NCBI GenBank assembly: GCA_964473005.1
Contig: CAYYME010000005.1
Coordinates: 1 to 27,779, forward strand
Length of the DNA: 27,779 nucleotides
Direction: 5' to 3'
Source of the DNA: JAFCEV01 sp964473005
Lineage (GTDB): Archaea > Nanobdellota > Nanobdellia > Pacearchaeales > GW2011-AR1
The notes under the pieces: model-generated
Told to the model about the DNA's origin: nothing
Database searches by the model: none
What the model saw: the letters and a program-made list of their open reading frames with translations, nothing else
Translations under genes and position numbers: made by a program
Part shown: one piece after another, positions 21,039 to 27,779 of the stretch
How the letters are laid out: every line of letters begins with the position of its first letter
How positions within the stretch are numbered: the stretch's first letter is position 1

Positions 21039-23488
21039 TCTAAATAAATTGCAGGTCTTCCTGCTCTTGCTTTTTTAGACATATTCGCAGGATCATATTT
21101 ATTTTTATCATTAACTAAAAAAACAGAGATATTTTTTCTTATCTTCTCTTTGACTAATCTCTCGTCGTAAATGCTTATCTCATTTGGAAGAACATAAACA
21201 AATATTTTCTCTTTTCCTTTGACTAATTTAAGAAGTTGGTGAATATCCAGCGCCAATTTCTCAATTGCCAAATCCTGCTTTTCAAAAAATTCATCAATTT
21301 TGGTTTCATCTGCCTCAGGCCATTTTTCAAGGCTGATGAATTTTTTATTTCCAAGTTTGCTCCAAAGTTCTTCAGTTATATGGGGGCAAAAAGGATGCAG
21401 CAGTTTCAGGAATTTTCCAAGAACATCTTTTGAAATTTCTTGGGGAAGACAGTCAAATAATTCCCGTATCTTAATTATAGCAAGATTATATTTAAAATTC
21501 TCAATCTGATTTGTAGCTTCTTCTATTGTCTTGTTTAGCTTGCTCTCTGTTTTTGCATCAGATTTCCTGATAATTTTCAGTGAATTAAAATAGTCATATA
21601 CTCTTTTCAGGAATTTATGGCTTCCAATCAGAACTTTCTCATCCCAGTTAGTATCTGAATCAGGAGAAGCAAAACTCATAAGAGCTAATCTTAAAGAATC
21701 AGACGAATATTTTTTAATAACATCAACTGGATCAACAATATTTCCCTTTGACTTGGACATCTTCTCTCCGTCGGCAGCATGAACAATCCCTTGAGTAAAA
21801 TACTTTAAAGCCGGCTCATCAAATCCTAAAAGTCCTAAATCTCTGAGAAACTTTGTATAAAATCGAATATAAATCAAATGCATGGTGATATGCTCCGGCC
21901 CTCCAATATACTGATTTATTGGACACCAGTAATTCACCTTTTTGGAATCAAAAATTTCCTTGTTATTTTTAGAATCACAATATCTTAAAAAATACCACGA
22001 GGAATTTACAAAAGTATCCATAGTATCTGTCTCTCTTCGTGCCATGCCCTTACATTTCGGACACCTTGTCTTCACCCATTCCTCATTTGTAACAAGAGGA
22101 TTTCCTTTTCCAAATCTGACTTTTCTTGGAAGTTTCACAGGCAAATCTTTTTCATTAACAGGAACAATTCCGCACTTATCACAATAAACAACAGGAATTG
22201 GTGCCCCCCAATATCTCTGACGGGAAATCAGCCAGTCCTTTAATTTGTACTGAATAACTTTTTTTCCTAACTTTTTCTTTAAAAGAAAGTTTGTAATTTC
22301 ATTCTTCGCACTTTCATTATCTAATCTATCAAACTGCCCTGAATTGATAAGATTTCCTTTTTCAGTATAAGCAGAAGCCATTTTTTCCGGCTTTTCAATT
22401 TCAATTCCAATAGGGTCAATCACAACTTTAATAGGAATTTTATATTTCTTTGCAAATTCAAAATCTCTCTGGTCATGTGCAGGAACCCCCATAACCATTC
22501 CAGAACCATAATCAGCGACGACAAAATTTCCTGCATAAACCGGAATTTTTTCTTTTGTCATTGGATTAATAGCATAACTTCCTGTAAAAACACCTTCTTT
22601 TTCCATATCGACCATATCTTTTTCTGAAGTTGATTTTAATTTTTTCAGAAAATCAGTAACGGATTTTTTCTGCTCACTAGTTACCAGCTCCATCAATTTA
22701 GGATGCTGTGCACTAATAACCATGAATGTAACACCGTATATAGTATCGGGACGCGTTGTGAATATGGGCCATTTTTTTCCGTTAATCTCAAAATCAATTT
22801 CAGTTCCATAACTTTTTCCAATCCAGTTTCTCTGAAGTCTCTTGGCTCTCTCTGACCAATCAAGTTTATTCAAACCTTCAAAAAGCTCATCGGCATAATT
22901 TGTAATTTTAAAGAACCATTGCTCTAAATGTTTAATCTCTACTTTAGTATCTTCATGTCTCCAACAACATCCATTAATAACTTGCTCATTTGCAAGAACA
23001 GTTTTACATTTTGGACACCAATTCACAGGAGCCTTCTTCCTATAAGCCAAACCTTTCTCAAACATCTTCAAAAAAATCCACTGATCCCCTTTATAATATT
23101 CGGGCTTTGAAGTATTAATCAATCTGCTCCAATCATAACTCAATCCAAGCATCTCTTGCTGTTTCATAAAATTTGCAGTAGATTTTCTAGTATAATCTTC
23201 TGGATGAGTCTTATCTTTTATTGCAGCATTTTCTGCAGGAAGTCCTAAAGCATCATAACCCATTGGATATAGAACATTAAACCCCTGCATTCTTTTAAAC
23301 CGCGCATAAATATCTCCTAAAGAAAATACAAAGGCATGCCCCATATGCAAACCAGTTCCAGAAGGATATGGAAACATATCAAGAACATAAAATTTCTTTT
23401 TCTTTTTATCTTCCTTAACCTGGAAAATTTTCTTTTCTTCCCATTTCTTCTGCCACTTTTTTTCTATTGTTTTGAAATTATAATTCAT
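21035..23488 (-). CDS. leuS: Leucyl-tRNA synthetase, bacterial type
   Basis: A class I synthetase charging tRNA(Leu), about 817 residues. 'DMFPYPSGTGLHMGHAFVFS' holds the HIGH-type motif and is the bacterial form; archaeal LeuRS differs in wording and is longer. A zinc knuckle ('NWCPKCKTVLANEQVINGCC') precedes the CP1 editing domain, which contains 'IFTTRPDTIYGVTF' and 'MGVPAHDQRDFEFA', whose Asp is needed to release mischarged amino acids. 'DGEKMSKSKGNIVDP' is the KMSKS loop near residue 575. The anticodon and C-terminal domains follow. The start at 23488 is preferred to an ATG two codons upstream (23494), because the shared TATA box lies 23-31 bases from 23488. It leads a three-gene transcript with 4-base overlaps. 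A bacterial-type LeuRS here suggests horizontal transfer. Confidence 0.94.
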   Translation of the reverse strand: MNYNFKTIEKKWQKKWEEKKIFQVKEDKKKKKFYVLDMFPYPSGTGLHMGHAFVFSLGDIYARFKRMQGFNVLYPMGYDALGLPAENAAIKDKTHPEDYTRKSTANFMKQQEMLGLSYDWSRLINTSKPEYYKGDQWIFLKMFEKGLAYRKKAPVNWCPKCKTVLANEQVINGCCWRHEDTKVEIKHLEQWFFKITNYADELFEGLNKLDWSERAKRLQRNWIGKSYGTEIDFEINGKKWPIFTTRPDTIYGVTFMVISAQHPKLMELVTSEQKKSVTDFLKKLKSTSEKDMVDMEKEGVFTGSYAINPMTKEKIPVYAGNFVVADYGSGMVMGVPAHDQRDFEFAKKYKIPIKVVIDPIGIEIEKPEKMASAYTEKGNLINSGQFDRLDNESAKNEITNFLLKKKLGKKVIQYKLKDWLISRQRYWGAPIPVVYCDKCGIVPVNEKDLPVKLPRKVRFGKGNPLVTNEEWVKTRCPKCKGMARRETDTMDTFVNSSWYFLRYCDSKNNKEIFDSKKVNYWCPINQYIGGPEHITMHLIYIRFYTKFLRDLGLLGFDEPALKYFTQGIVHAADGEKMSKSKGNIVDPVDVIKKYSSDSLRLALMSFASPDSDTNWDEKVLIGSHKFLKRVYDYFNSLKIIRKSDAKTESKLNKTIEEATNQIENFKYNLAIIKIRELFDCLPQEISKDVLGKFLKLLHPFCPHITEELWSKLGNKKFISLEKWPEADETKIDEFFEKQDLAIEKLALDIHQLLKLVKGKEKIFVYVLPNEISIYDERLVKEKIRKNISVFLVNDKNKYDPANMSKKARAGRPAIYLE

Positions 23489-23510
23489 AAACAACTAACT
23501 ATTCAGGAAC

Positions 23511-23519
23511 TTTTAAATA
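23511..23519. promoter_or_regulatory. Shared TATA box for divergent leuS and endA
   Basis: TTTTAAATA on the plus strand and TATTTAAAA on the minus strand. Its centre is 27 bases from the leuS ATG at 23488 and 26 from the endA ATG at 23541. No second box is visible in the 52-base gap, so one near-palindromic box appears to drive both leaderless genes. Confidence 0.55.
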
Positions 23520-23540
23520 TTGTCTTCTGTTTGTACAGAT

Positions 23541-24059
23541 ATGGAGAAAATTCAGGCGCATATAACAGGGGAAATTGTATCCAGTAATAGCTCTGAAGCG
23601 CACATGCTGTTCAAAAAAAGTTCTTTCGGAGAGAAAGTAGGGGAAAAAATTCATTATTCCCTTCCTGAAACTATTTTTCTCGTTGAAAAAGAAAAACTTG
23701 AGATTTTCTCAGGAAAGAAAAAAATAACACCCAAAGAATTGATGGATAAATTCAGGCGAGTTGACAAAAGAATTCAGATAAAATATCCTGTATTCAGGGA
23801 TTTGAGAGAAAAGGGTTATGTTGTAAAAACTGCCCTTAAGTTCGGCGCAGATTTTCGGGTTTATGAAAAAGGCTCAAAGCCAGGAGAAAAGCACGCAAAG
23901 TGGGTTGTTTTTGCAGACCATGAATCCAAAAAGTTAACCTGGCATGAATTTGCAGCAAGAAACAGGGTTGCCCATTCAACAAAGAAAAATCTGCTGCTGG
24001 CAATTGTCGACGAAGAAAATAGCATTACTTATTATGAAGTCAGCTGGCTGAAACCATAA
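23541..24059 (+). CDS. endA: tRNA-splicing endonuclease, homotetramer type
   Basis: Cuts introns out of pre-tRNA at bulge-helix-bulge motifs. At 172 residues it matches the single-domain alpha-4 enzymes (Methanocaldococcus about 179) rather than the double-length dimer. The N-terminal domain (1-75) is the usual beta/alpha lobe. The catalytic lobe holds Tyr108 in 'FGADFRVYEKG', His118 in 'GEKHAKWVVFA' and Lys149 in 'VAHSTKKNLLLAIV', the complete triad. The start at 23541 is taken over one seven codons upstream because of the TATA spacing. Homotetrameric EndA is generally limited to canonical bulge-helix-bulge sites at 37/38, which is what the tRNA-Arg intron in this window presents. Confidence 0.94.
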   Translation: MEKIQAHITGEIVSSNSSEAHMLFKKSSFGEKVGEKIHYSLPETIFLVEKEKLEIFSGKKKITPKELMDKFRRVDKRIQIKYPVFRDLREKGYVVKTALKFGADFRVYEKGSKPGEKHAKWVVFADHESKKLTWHEFAARNRVAHSTKKNLLLAIVDEENSITYYEVSWLKP

Positions 24060-24093
24060 GAATATTTATAATCCTTGGAAGTGTATTCTGATT

Positions 24094-25077
24094 ATGCCTA
24101 TGCAAAATGCCGCAGAAATAAAAGAGAAGATTCTTTTAATTATAAGAAGAAGAGGGCCCAGCCTGCCAGTACATATTGCAAGTGAGATAAACACAAGCAT
24201 TCTTTTTGCATCTGCGTTTCTCTCCGAGCTTTTATCAGAAAAGAAAATCAGAATAAGCCATATGAAAGTCGGAAGCTCTCCGTTGTATTATCTTGCAGGA
24301 CAGGAATATTCCCTTGACAGATTTTCACAGCATTTGAAAAGCAGGGAAAAAGACGCTTATTTTTCATTAAAAGAAAAAAAATTTCTGGAGGATGCAAAAC
24401 AGGAACCCGCTATTAAAGTTGCATTAAGAGCAATTAATGATTTTGCAAAGCCTTTCAAAAGAGGAGAGCAGATTATCTGGAGATACCATGCTGTTCCTGA
24501 ATCAGAATTTCATATTAAAAAAGAAGAAATAAAACCAATAGAAGAGCACAAATACGTTGAACCAAAACCAAACGTTTTTGATAAAGAGGAAAGGGGAATC
24601 GGCGAGAAAATTATTAAAGATATAAAGACAGAAGAAATAAAGGTTCTTCCAGTGCAAAAGGATAGCGAGATTCCAAAAGAGAGGGGCAGGGAACTGCATA
24701 TCTTTGATAAAAAGCCTGCGAGAAAAAGTGCTGCAAAAAAGCCACTTAAGAAGAAAATTCTTTCTCAAAAAAAGAATGAAAATTTTTTCAATAAAGTGAG
24801 GGAATTTCTGGCAAAAAAATCAATTGAAATCATTGATATAGAAAGTTTCGGCAAGAATGAAATAACATTAAAAGTAAAAGAAGAGGGCAGGGAAAAAATA
24901 TTAATTGCATATAATAAAAAGAGAATAACAGAAATGGATATTCTGATAGCATACAGAAAAGCATCAGAACTGAATCTTCCTTACACCATTCTGTGCCTGG
25001 GGGAAACCCCTAAAAAACTGGACAGATTCATCGAGGCTATAAAAAGGCTTTCAAAAATTGACAAATTAGATGAATAA
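24094..25077 (+). CDS. Winged-helix protein with a possible nuclease-like C-terminal domain
   Basis: A 327-residue protein of unknown function. Residues 1-75 look like a winged helix ('EIKEKILLIIRRRGPSLPVH', 'IASEINTSILFASAFLSELL', 'HMKVGSSPLYYLAGQE'), so DNA binding is likely. The middle (about 140-235) is charged, low-complexity linker. The C-terminal about 90 residues ('IEIIDIESFGKNEITLKVKE', 'GREKILIAYNKKRITEMDIL', 'LNLPYTILCLGE') alternate strands and helices like restriction-endonuclease-fold proteins, but I cannot point to a full D-(D/E)xK set, so catalysis is unproven. I associate this architecture with DPANN-specific conserved hypotheticals. It follows endA by 34 bases with its own TATA-like ATATTTATA at 24062-24070. 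It has no membrane span. Confidence 0.6.
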   Translation: MPMQNAAEIKEKILLIIRRRGPSLPVHIASEINTSILFASAFLSELLSEKKIRISHMKVGSSPLYYLAGQEYSLDRFSQHLKSREKDAYFSLKEKKFLEDAKQEPAIKVALRAINDFAKPFKRGEQIIWRYHAVPESEFHIKKEEIKPIEEHKYVEPKPNVFDKEERGIGEKIIKDIKTEEIKVLPVQKDSEIPKERGRELHIFDKKPARKSAAKKPLKKKILSQKKNENFFNKVREFLAKKSIEIIDIESFGKNEITLKVKEEGREKILIAYNKKRITEMDILIAYRKASELNLPYTILCLGETPKKLDRFIEAIKRLSKIDKLDE

Positions 25078-25097
25078 AAAATTCCCCCTAATGAAAA

Positions 25098-25106
25098 CTT
25101 TTAAAA
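25098..25106 (+). promoter_or_regulatory. TATA-like box for rps17e
   Basis: CTTTTAAAA, 23-31 bases before the ATG at 25129, consistent with a leaderless ribosomal-protein message. Confidence 0.45.
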
Positions 25107-25128
25107 AGCAGAGAATAGAAAATTAAGT

Positions 25129-25347
25129 ATGGGAAAAATAAAATCAAAATTAATGAGAAGATCTGCATATGCATTCGCAGACGAAGGCGTGGAATTCAGC
25201 AAAAATTTTGAAATAAATAAAAAGACATTAAAGGATACTATGCCAAGCAAGAAGATGAGAAATCGTATGGCAGGGCTTATGGTCAGCATGAAAAAAATAA
25301 GGGAAAAATCCAGGAATTTGCTGAATGTGATTGCTTCGCCTAAATAG
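25129..25347 (+). CDS. rps17e: Ribosomal protein S17e
   Basis: A component of the archaeal/eukaryotic small ribosomal subunit with no bacterial counterpart. The 72-residue product begins MGKIKSKLMRRSAYAFA, matching the 'MGxIRxKxVKRxA' opening of the family, and contains 'FSKNFEINKKTLKD' and 'PSKKMRNRMAGLMVSMKK', corresponding to the conserved 'F..NFE.NK..L' and 'SKKLRNRIAGY.T.L' segments. The length is normal (60-75 in archaea). It is monocistronic, with its own TATA-like box, followed 52 bases later by a tRNA gene with a separate one. Confidence 0.9.
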   Translation: MGKIKSKLMRRSAYAFADEGVEFSKNFEINKKTLKDTMPSKKMRNRMAGLMVSMKKIREKSRNLLNVIASPK

Positions 25348-25371
25348 AAAAAAACTCCTTCACCTCAAAAC

Positions 25372-25379
25372 TTTTAAAT
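25372..25379 (+). promoter_or_regulatory. TATA-like box for the CAU tRNA
   Basis: TTTTAAAT, 21-28 bases upstream of the tRNA 5' end at 25400, so transcription would start near the mature end. Confidence 0.45.
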
Positions 25380-25399
25380 TCTCTATTTCTAATAGTTTT

Positions 25400-25471
25400 G
25401 ACTGCATAGTTCAGTGGCAGAACGCCAGTCTCATGAGCTGGAGGTCCTGGGTTCAACTCCCAGTGCAGTCA
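25400..25471 (+). tRNA. tRNA with anticodon CAU (Met elongator or Ile2)
   Basis: A complete intronless cloverleaf: acceptor GACTGCA/TGCAGTC, D arm GTTC-AGTGGCA-GAAC, anticodon arm CCAGT-CTCATGA-GCTGG, variable AGGTC, T arm CTGGG-TTCAACT-CCCAG, discriminator A at 25471. No CCA is encoded. The anticodon is CAU. G1-C72 argues against the archaeal initiator, which has A1-U72, leaving elongator Met or the Ile tRNA whose C34 is modified to read AUA. Position 37 is G, whereas tRNAs reading A-starting codons nearly always have A37 for t6A. A31-39 wobble pair (T-G) closes the stem. Confidence 0.93.
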
Positions 25472-25521
25472 TAATTTTTACAGAAACAGAGGAGACATTT
25501 TAGCATTCTTTAATAAGAAGA

Positions 25522-25878
25522 TTATCCAATAAAAAGCCCACTTTTATTATCTCCTTTCTTTCTCGGAAGAATATGAAAATGAACATGCTTCACTACCTGC
25601 CCTGCTACTTCCCCGTTATTTAAAACAACATTAAATCCCCTGCATTTATACTTAGCTGTTAGTATTTTCACAACTTCTTGCAAAGCTCCGATATATTTAG
25701 AAGAAAAATCCTTATTCAATTTTGTTAAATCATCAAAATGTTTTTTGGGGATAACAAGAGAATGCCCTTCTCCGACAGGATGAATATCTAAAATAGCCAT
25801 AAAGTCTTCATTCTCCCAGATTTTTTCAGCGGGAATTTCGCCATTGGCTATCCTACAGAATATGCAGTTATTCTTCAT
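25522..25878 (-). CDS. HIT family nucleotide hydrolase
   Basis: A 118-residue cytoplasmic histidine-triad protein, probably a nucleoside phosphoramidase or dinucleotide hydrolase. 'CIFCRIANGEIPAEKIWEN' (5-23), 'AILDIHPVGEGHSLVIPKKH' (28-47) and the active-site 'KHVHFHILPRK' with His98, His100 and His102 are textbook. The C-terminal Trp-Pro region of some members is missing, as is common in short archaeal forms. Cys5 and Cys8 with the conserved His may bind zinc. The natural substrate cannot be told. A TATA-like TTTAAAG at 25901-25907 is 23-29 bases before the start. It is a single-gene unit between a tRNA and the tiny basic peptide gene. Confidence 0.93.
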   Translation of the reverse strand: MKNNCIFCRIANGEIPAEKIWENEDFMAILDIHPVGEGHSLVIPKKHFDDLTKLNKDFSSKYIGALQEVVKILTAKYKCRGFNVVLNNGEVAGQVVKHVHFHILPRKKGDNKSGLFIG

Positions 25879-25974
25879 GAAGAAAATAAGAAGAAGTTTC
25901 TTTAAAGATTTTTCGTATTAACTTCTTCAAAATTATCTAAAATTAAAAAATAAAATAAAAAATAAAATTATTAG

Positions 25975-26028
25975 TTATCTTCTTTTTTTCTTCTTTTTCT
26001 TTACAGCTTTCTTTCTTTTTTTAGGCAT
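25975..26028 (-). CDS. 17-residue Lys/Arg-rich peptide with a strong ribosome binding site
   Basis: An ATG at 26028 opens MPKKRKKAVKKKKKKRR, then TAA at 25975. Fourteen of 17 residues are basic, so it would bind RNA, DNA or the ribosome. Five bases before the ATG is GAGGTGA (26034-26040 on the plus strand as TCACCTC), a 7-base match to the archaeal anti-Shine-Dalgarno. No comparable site was noticed at the starts of the larger genes I examined, which depend on TATA-spaced leaderless starts. A second ATG five bases upstream is in another frame that stops quickly. The strong, well-spaced site is the main reason to call it a gene; a chance A-rich ORF remains possible. I believe similar basic micro-proteins occur in related archaea but cannot confirm it. 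Confidence 0.5.
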   Translation of the reverse strand: MPKKRKKAVKKKKKKRR

Positions 26029-26033
26029 TTCAT

Positions 26034-26040
26034 TCACCTC
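26034..26040 (-). promoter_or_regulatory. Shine-Dalgarno sequence of the 17-residue peptide gene
   Basis: GAGGTGA on the minus strand, with five bases to the ATG. It is complementary to the usual 3' end of archaeal 16S rRNA (…UCACCUC…). TATA-like candidates for this transcript are TTTTTAAAG near 26069-26077 and TAATATAATC nearer the gene. Confidence 0.5.
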
Positions 26041-26126
26041 AGTTTTAGTTGATTATATTAGGAATTAATTCTTTAAAAATTCTTCGGTGAAAAAATCTCT
26101 GGGATTCATTTTTCCCGACGGGAAAA

Positions 26127-27779
26127 TTATCTTATTAATTTTCCTGCTTTTTCAAACTTTATTTTCTTATTTATTAAACTTCTCAGAATGTTTTTTAATT
26201 CGAATATTCTGACACGGATTTGCTTTGTTGTATCTCTTTCCCTGATTGTAACCTCTTTATTTCTCAGACTTTCTTCATCAATTGTTATACAAAAAGGGGT
26301 TCCTATCTCATCATTTCTTGCATATCTTCTTCCAATGCTTCCTGATTTATCATAAACAACATGCCATTCTTCATTCAAATCTCTCATAATTTGTAGGGAG
26401 ATTTTTTCAAAATTTTTTCTTTTAACCAGGGGAAAAACCGCTGCTTTTACAGGGGCAATGTTTCCCGAAAATTTAAACATGCTTCCTTCGTCATTAACAC
26501 CATAAAAAATATCCAGCAAAGCCCAGATATTCCTGTCAACACCAAAACTTAATTCCAAAACATGGGGTAAAATCTTTTTATTATCAAAAAAAATCTCTAA
26601 ATTCTGCCCTGAGACTTTTGAATGTCCTGCTAAATCATGATCTGTTCTATAATGAATGCCCCCAACCTCCTTAAACCCCCCGAGAGTATCTAAATTAACT
26701 TCAACATCAAAATGTATTTTATTGTAAAAAGCCCTTTCATCTTCTCCTAATTCTCTTAATCTGAATTTCTCAGCAGGAATTCTTATCACATTTAAATAAA
26801 ACTGCTGGACTTTAGCCATATGATAAGCATAAAATTTGGGAATGCCCAGTTTATCCCTTATTTCTTTAACTCTAATTTCATTTACTTCCTCTTCTTTGAA
26901 TTTTTTAATTCTTAGTTTATATTCTTCAACTTTTTTCCATTTTTCATTTTCAATAAAATCAATTTTCTCAGAATCAAAAAAAATCTGCAATTCTGCCTGT
27001 GAAAATTCCCTTAGCCTGAAAAACATCTGTCTGGGAGAAATCTCATTTCTGTAAGCTTTGTCTATGATAGCTAATCCAAGGGGCAATTTGCTTCTTGTTG
27101 CCTGAAATTCTTCTTTAAATGCCAAATAAGCCCCCTGTGCTGTTTCCGGGCTAAGATAGCCTTTTTCTTCACTAAACCCGATATTAACCGGGAACATCAT
27201 ATTAAATTGCTTTATTCCACCCAATTCCCCCTTACACTCAGGGCATTTTAAATTATTCTCGTTAATGGTTTCCTGCATTTTCTTTACATCCATTCCTTCG
27301 CTATATAAATTTTTATCTTCCAAGAACTGGTCTGCTCTGAATCTAAAATGACATTTTTTACATTCAGTCATTGGATCATTAAAATTCTCAATATGCCCTG
27401 ATGCTTTGAAAACAGGTTCTGGCAAAATGTTATTGCTCTGAATTTCATAAAAATTATCATTTAATCCAAGAAAATAGTTTCTCCATAAATTTTCCCAATT
27501 GGTTTTTAATAATTTTCCAAGGTGCCCATAAGTAAAAAATCCTGCTTTTCCCCCATAAATATTTGCTGTCTGAAAAAAGAAACCTCTTCTGTTAGCAATA
27601 CCTGTTATTTCATCAATCTTGCTTCCAAGTTTTATTTCTGTTTTCACACTTTCTTTTTTTTCTTCTGTCTTTTTTGATTTAATTTCTTTCTCTTTCAGAA
27701 AATCTTTCATTTTCTTTTCAGCATCTTTTTTTGTTTTCCCTAAATAACCCAGACAAATGGATTTTACTTTTCCGCCCAC
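26127..27779 (-). CDS. glyS: Glycyl-tRNA synthetase, archaeal/eukaryotic type, 5' end cut by the window
   Basis: A class II alpha-2 synthetase charging tRNA(Gly). The visible 550 residues include 'RRGFFFQTANIYGGKAGFF' (64-82), a four-cysteine knuckle (Cys140/143 in 'TECKKCHFRFRADQF', Cys179/182 in 'LKCPECKG'), 'KAYRNEISPRQMFFRLREFS' (motif 2), 'LELSFGVDRNIWALLDIFY' (motif 3) and the anticodon domain ending near 'TPFCITIDEESLRNKEVTIR'. The first visible codon is GTG, but the frame is open to the edge and probably continues. The N-terminal 'GGKVKSICLGYLGKTKKDAE' is not part of normal GlyRS and resembles the second half of the module at the front of ProRS here. A charged linker (25-50) joins it to the core. 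Archaeal GlyRS is about 570 residues without such a module. Confidence 0.92.
   Translation of the reverse strand: MGGKVKSICLGYLGKTKKDAEKKMKDFLKEKEIKSKKTEEKKESVKTEIKLGSKIDEITGIANRRGFFFQTANIYGGKAGFFTYGHLGKLLKTNWENLWRNYFLGLNDNFYEIQSNNILPEPVFKASGHIENFNDPMTECKKCHFRFRADQFLEDKNLYSEGMDVKKMQETINENNLKCPECKGELGGIKQFNMMFPVNIGFSEEKGYLSPETAQGAYLAFKEEFQATRSKLPLGLAIIDKAYRNEISPRQMFFRLREFSQAELQIFFDSEKIDFIENEKWKKVEEYKLRIKKFKEEEVNEIRVKEIRDKLGIPKFYAYHMAKVQQFYLNVIRIPAEKFRLRELGEDERAFYNKIHFDVEVNLDTLGGFKEVGGIHYRTDHDLAGHSKVSGQNLEIFFDNKKILPHVLELSFGVDRNIWALLDIFYGVNDEGSMFKFSGNIAPVKAAVFPLVKRKNFEKISLQIMRDLNEEWHVVYDKSGSIGRRYARNDEIGTPFCITIDEESLRNKEVTIRERDTTKQIRVRIFELKNILRSLINKKIKFEKAGKLIR

Noticed and set aside
25400..25471. 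Initiator tRNA-Met
   Set aside because: It has G1-C72 and lacks the run of three GC pairs at the base of the anticodon stem expected of an initiator.

Overview
The window looks like a chromosomal stretch of a small-genome DPANN archaeon, most likely of the Pacearchaeota/Woesearchaeota (Nanoarchaeota) kind. The archaeal signs are the GatD/GatE amidotransferase, deoxyhypusine synthase, transcription factor E, ribosomal protein S17e, the homotetramer-size tRNA-splicing endonuclease EndA, a tRNA with a bulge-helix-bulge intron, and TATA-like boxes about 22-30 bases before many start codons (leaderless transcripts). The DNA is AT-rich and gene-dense. Bacterial-type synthetases (Asp, Ala, Leu) sit beside archaeal-type ones (Asn, Pro, Gly), which fits the bacterial/Patescibacteria exchange known for these lineages. 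The lineage is inferred from gene content only.

Layout. 1-6650 (mostly minus): the start of asnS, a tiny membrane ORF, aspS, gatE, a phosphoribosyltransferase-like protein, a plus-strand DUF1003 protein, and the overlapping set gatD / HExxH metallopeptidase / anchored hypothetical. 6681-8826: an amino-acid permease just behind an intron-containing tRNA-Arg(UCG), then a divergent membrane-anchored HtrA-like protease. 8882-10621: a duplicated inverted repeat and a proS with an extra N-terminal module. 10622-14232 (minus): a DHH phosphoesterase, a disA diadenylate cyclase split by a +1 frame change at a UGA, and deoxyhypusine synthase. 14354-16676: small membrane proteins, a SpoIIM-like protein, rhomboid protease and TFE. 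16790-19456 (plus): two coiled-coil proteins and a short alaS. 19459-23488 (minus): transglutaminase-like protein, serine hydrolase and leuS. 23541-25471 (plus): endA, a winged-helix protein, S17e and a CAU tRNA. 25522-27779 (minus): HIT protein, a 17-residue Lys/Arg peptide and the truncated glyS.

How the genes fit together. The theme is translation: six aminoacyl-tRNA synthetases, both subunits of the Glu-tRNA(Gln) amidotransferase, two tRNAs, the endonuclease that should splice one of them, hypusine synthesis and a ribosomal protein. Several of these proteins have unusual domain makeup. AspRS and GatE both lack the GAD insertion they normally share, AlaRS stops after its editing domain, and ProRS and GlyRS both carry an N-terminal module with a YLG motif. 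A second theme is possible cyclic di-AMP signalling through the split disA, with a DHH phosphoesterase next door.
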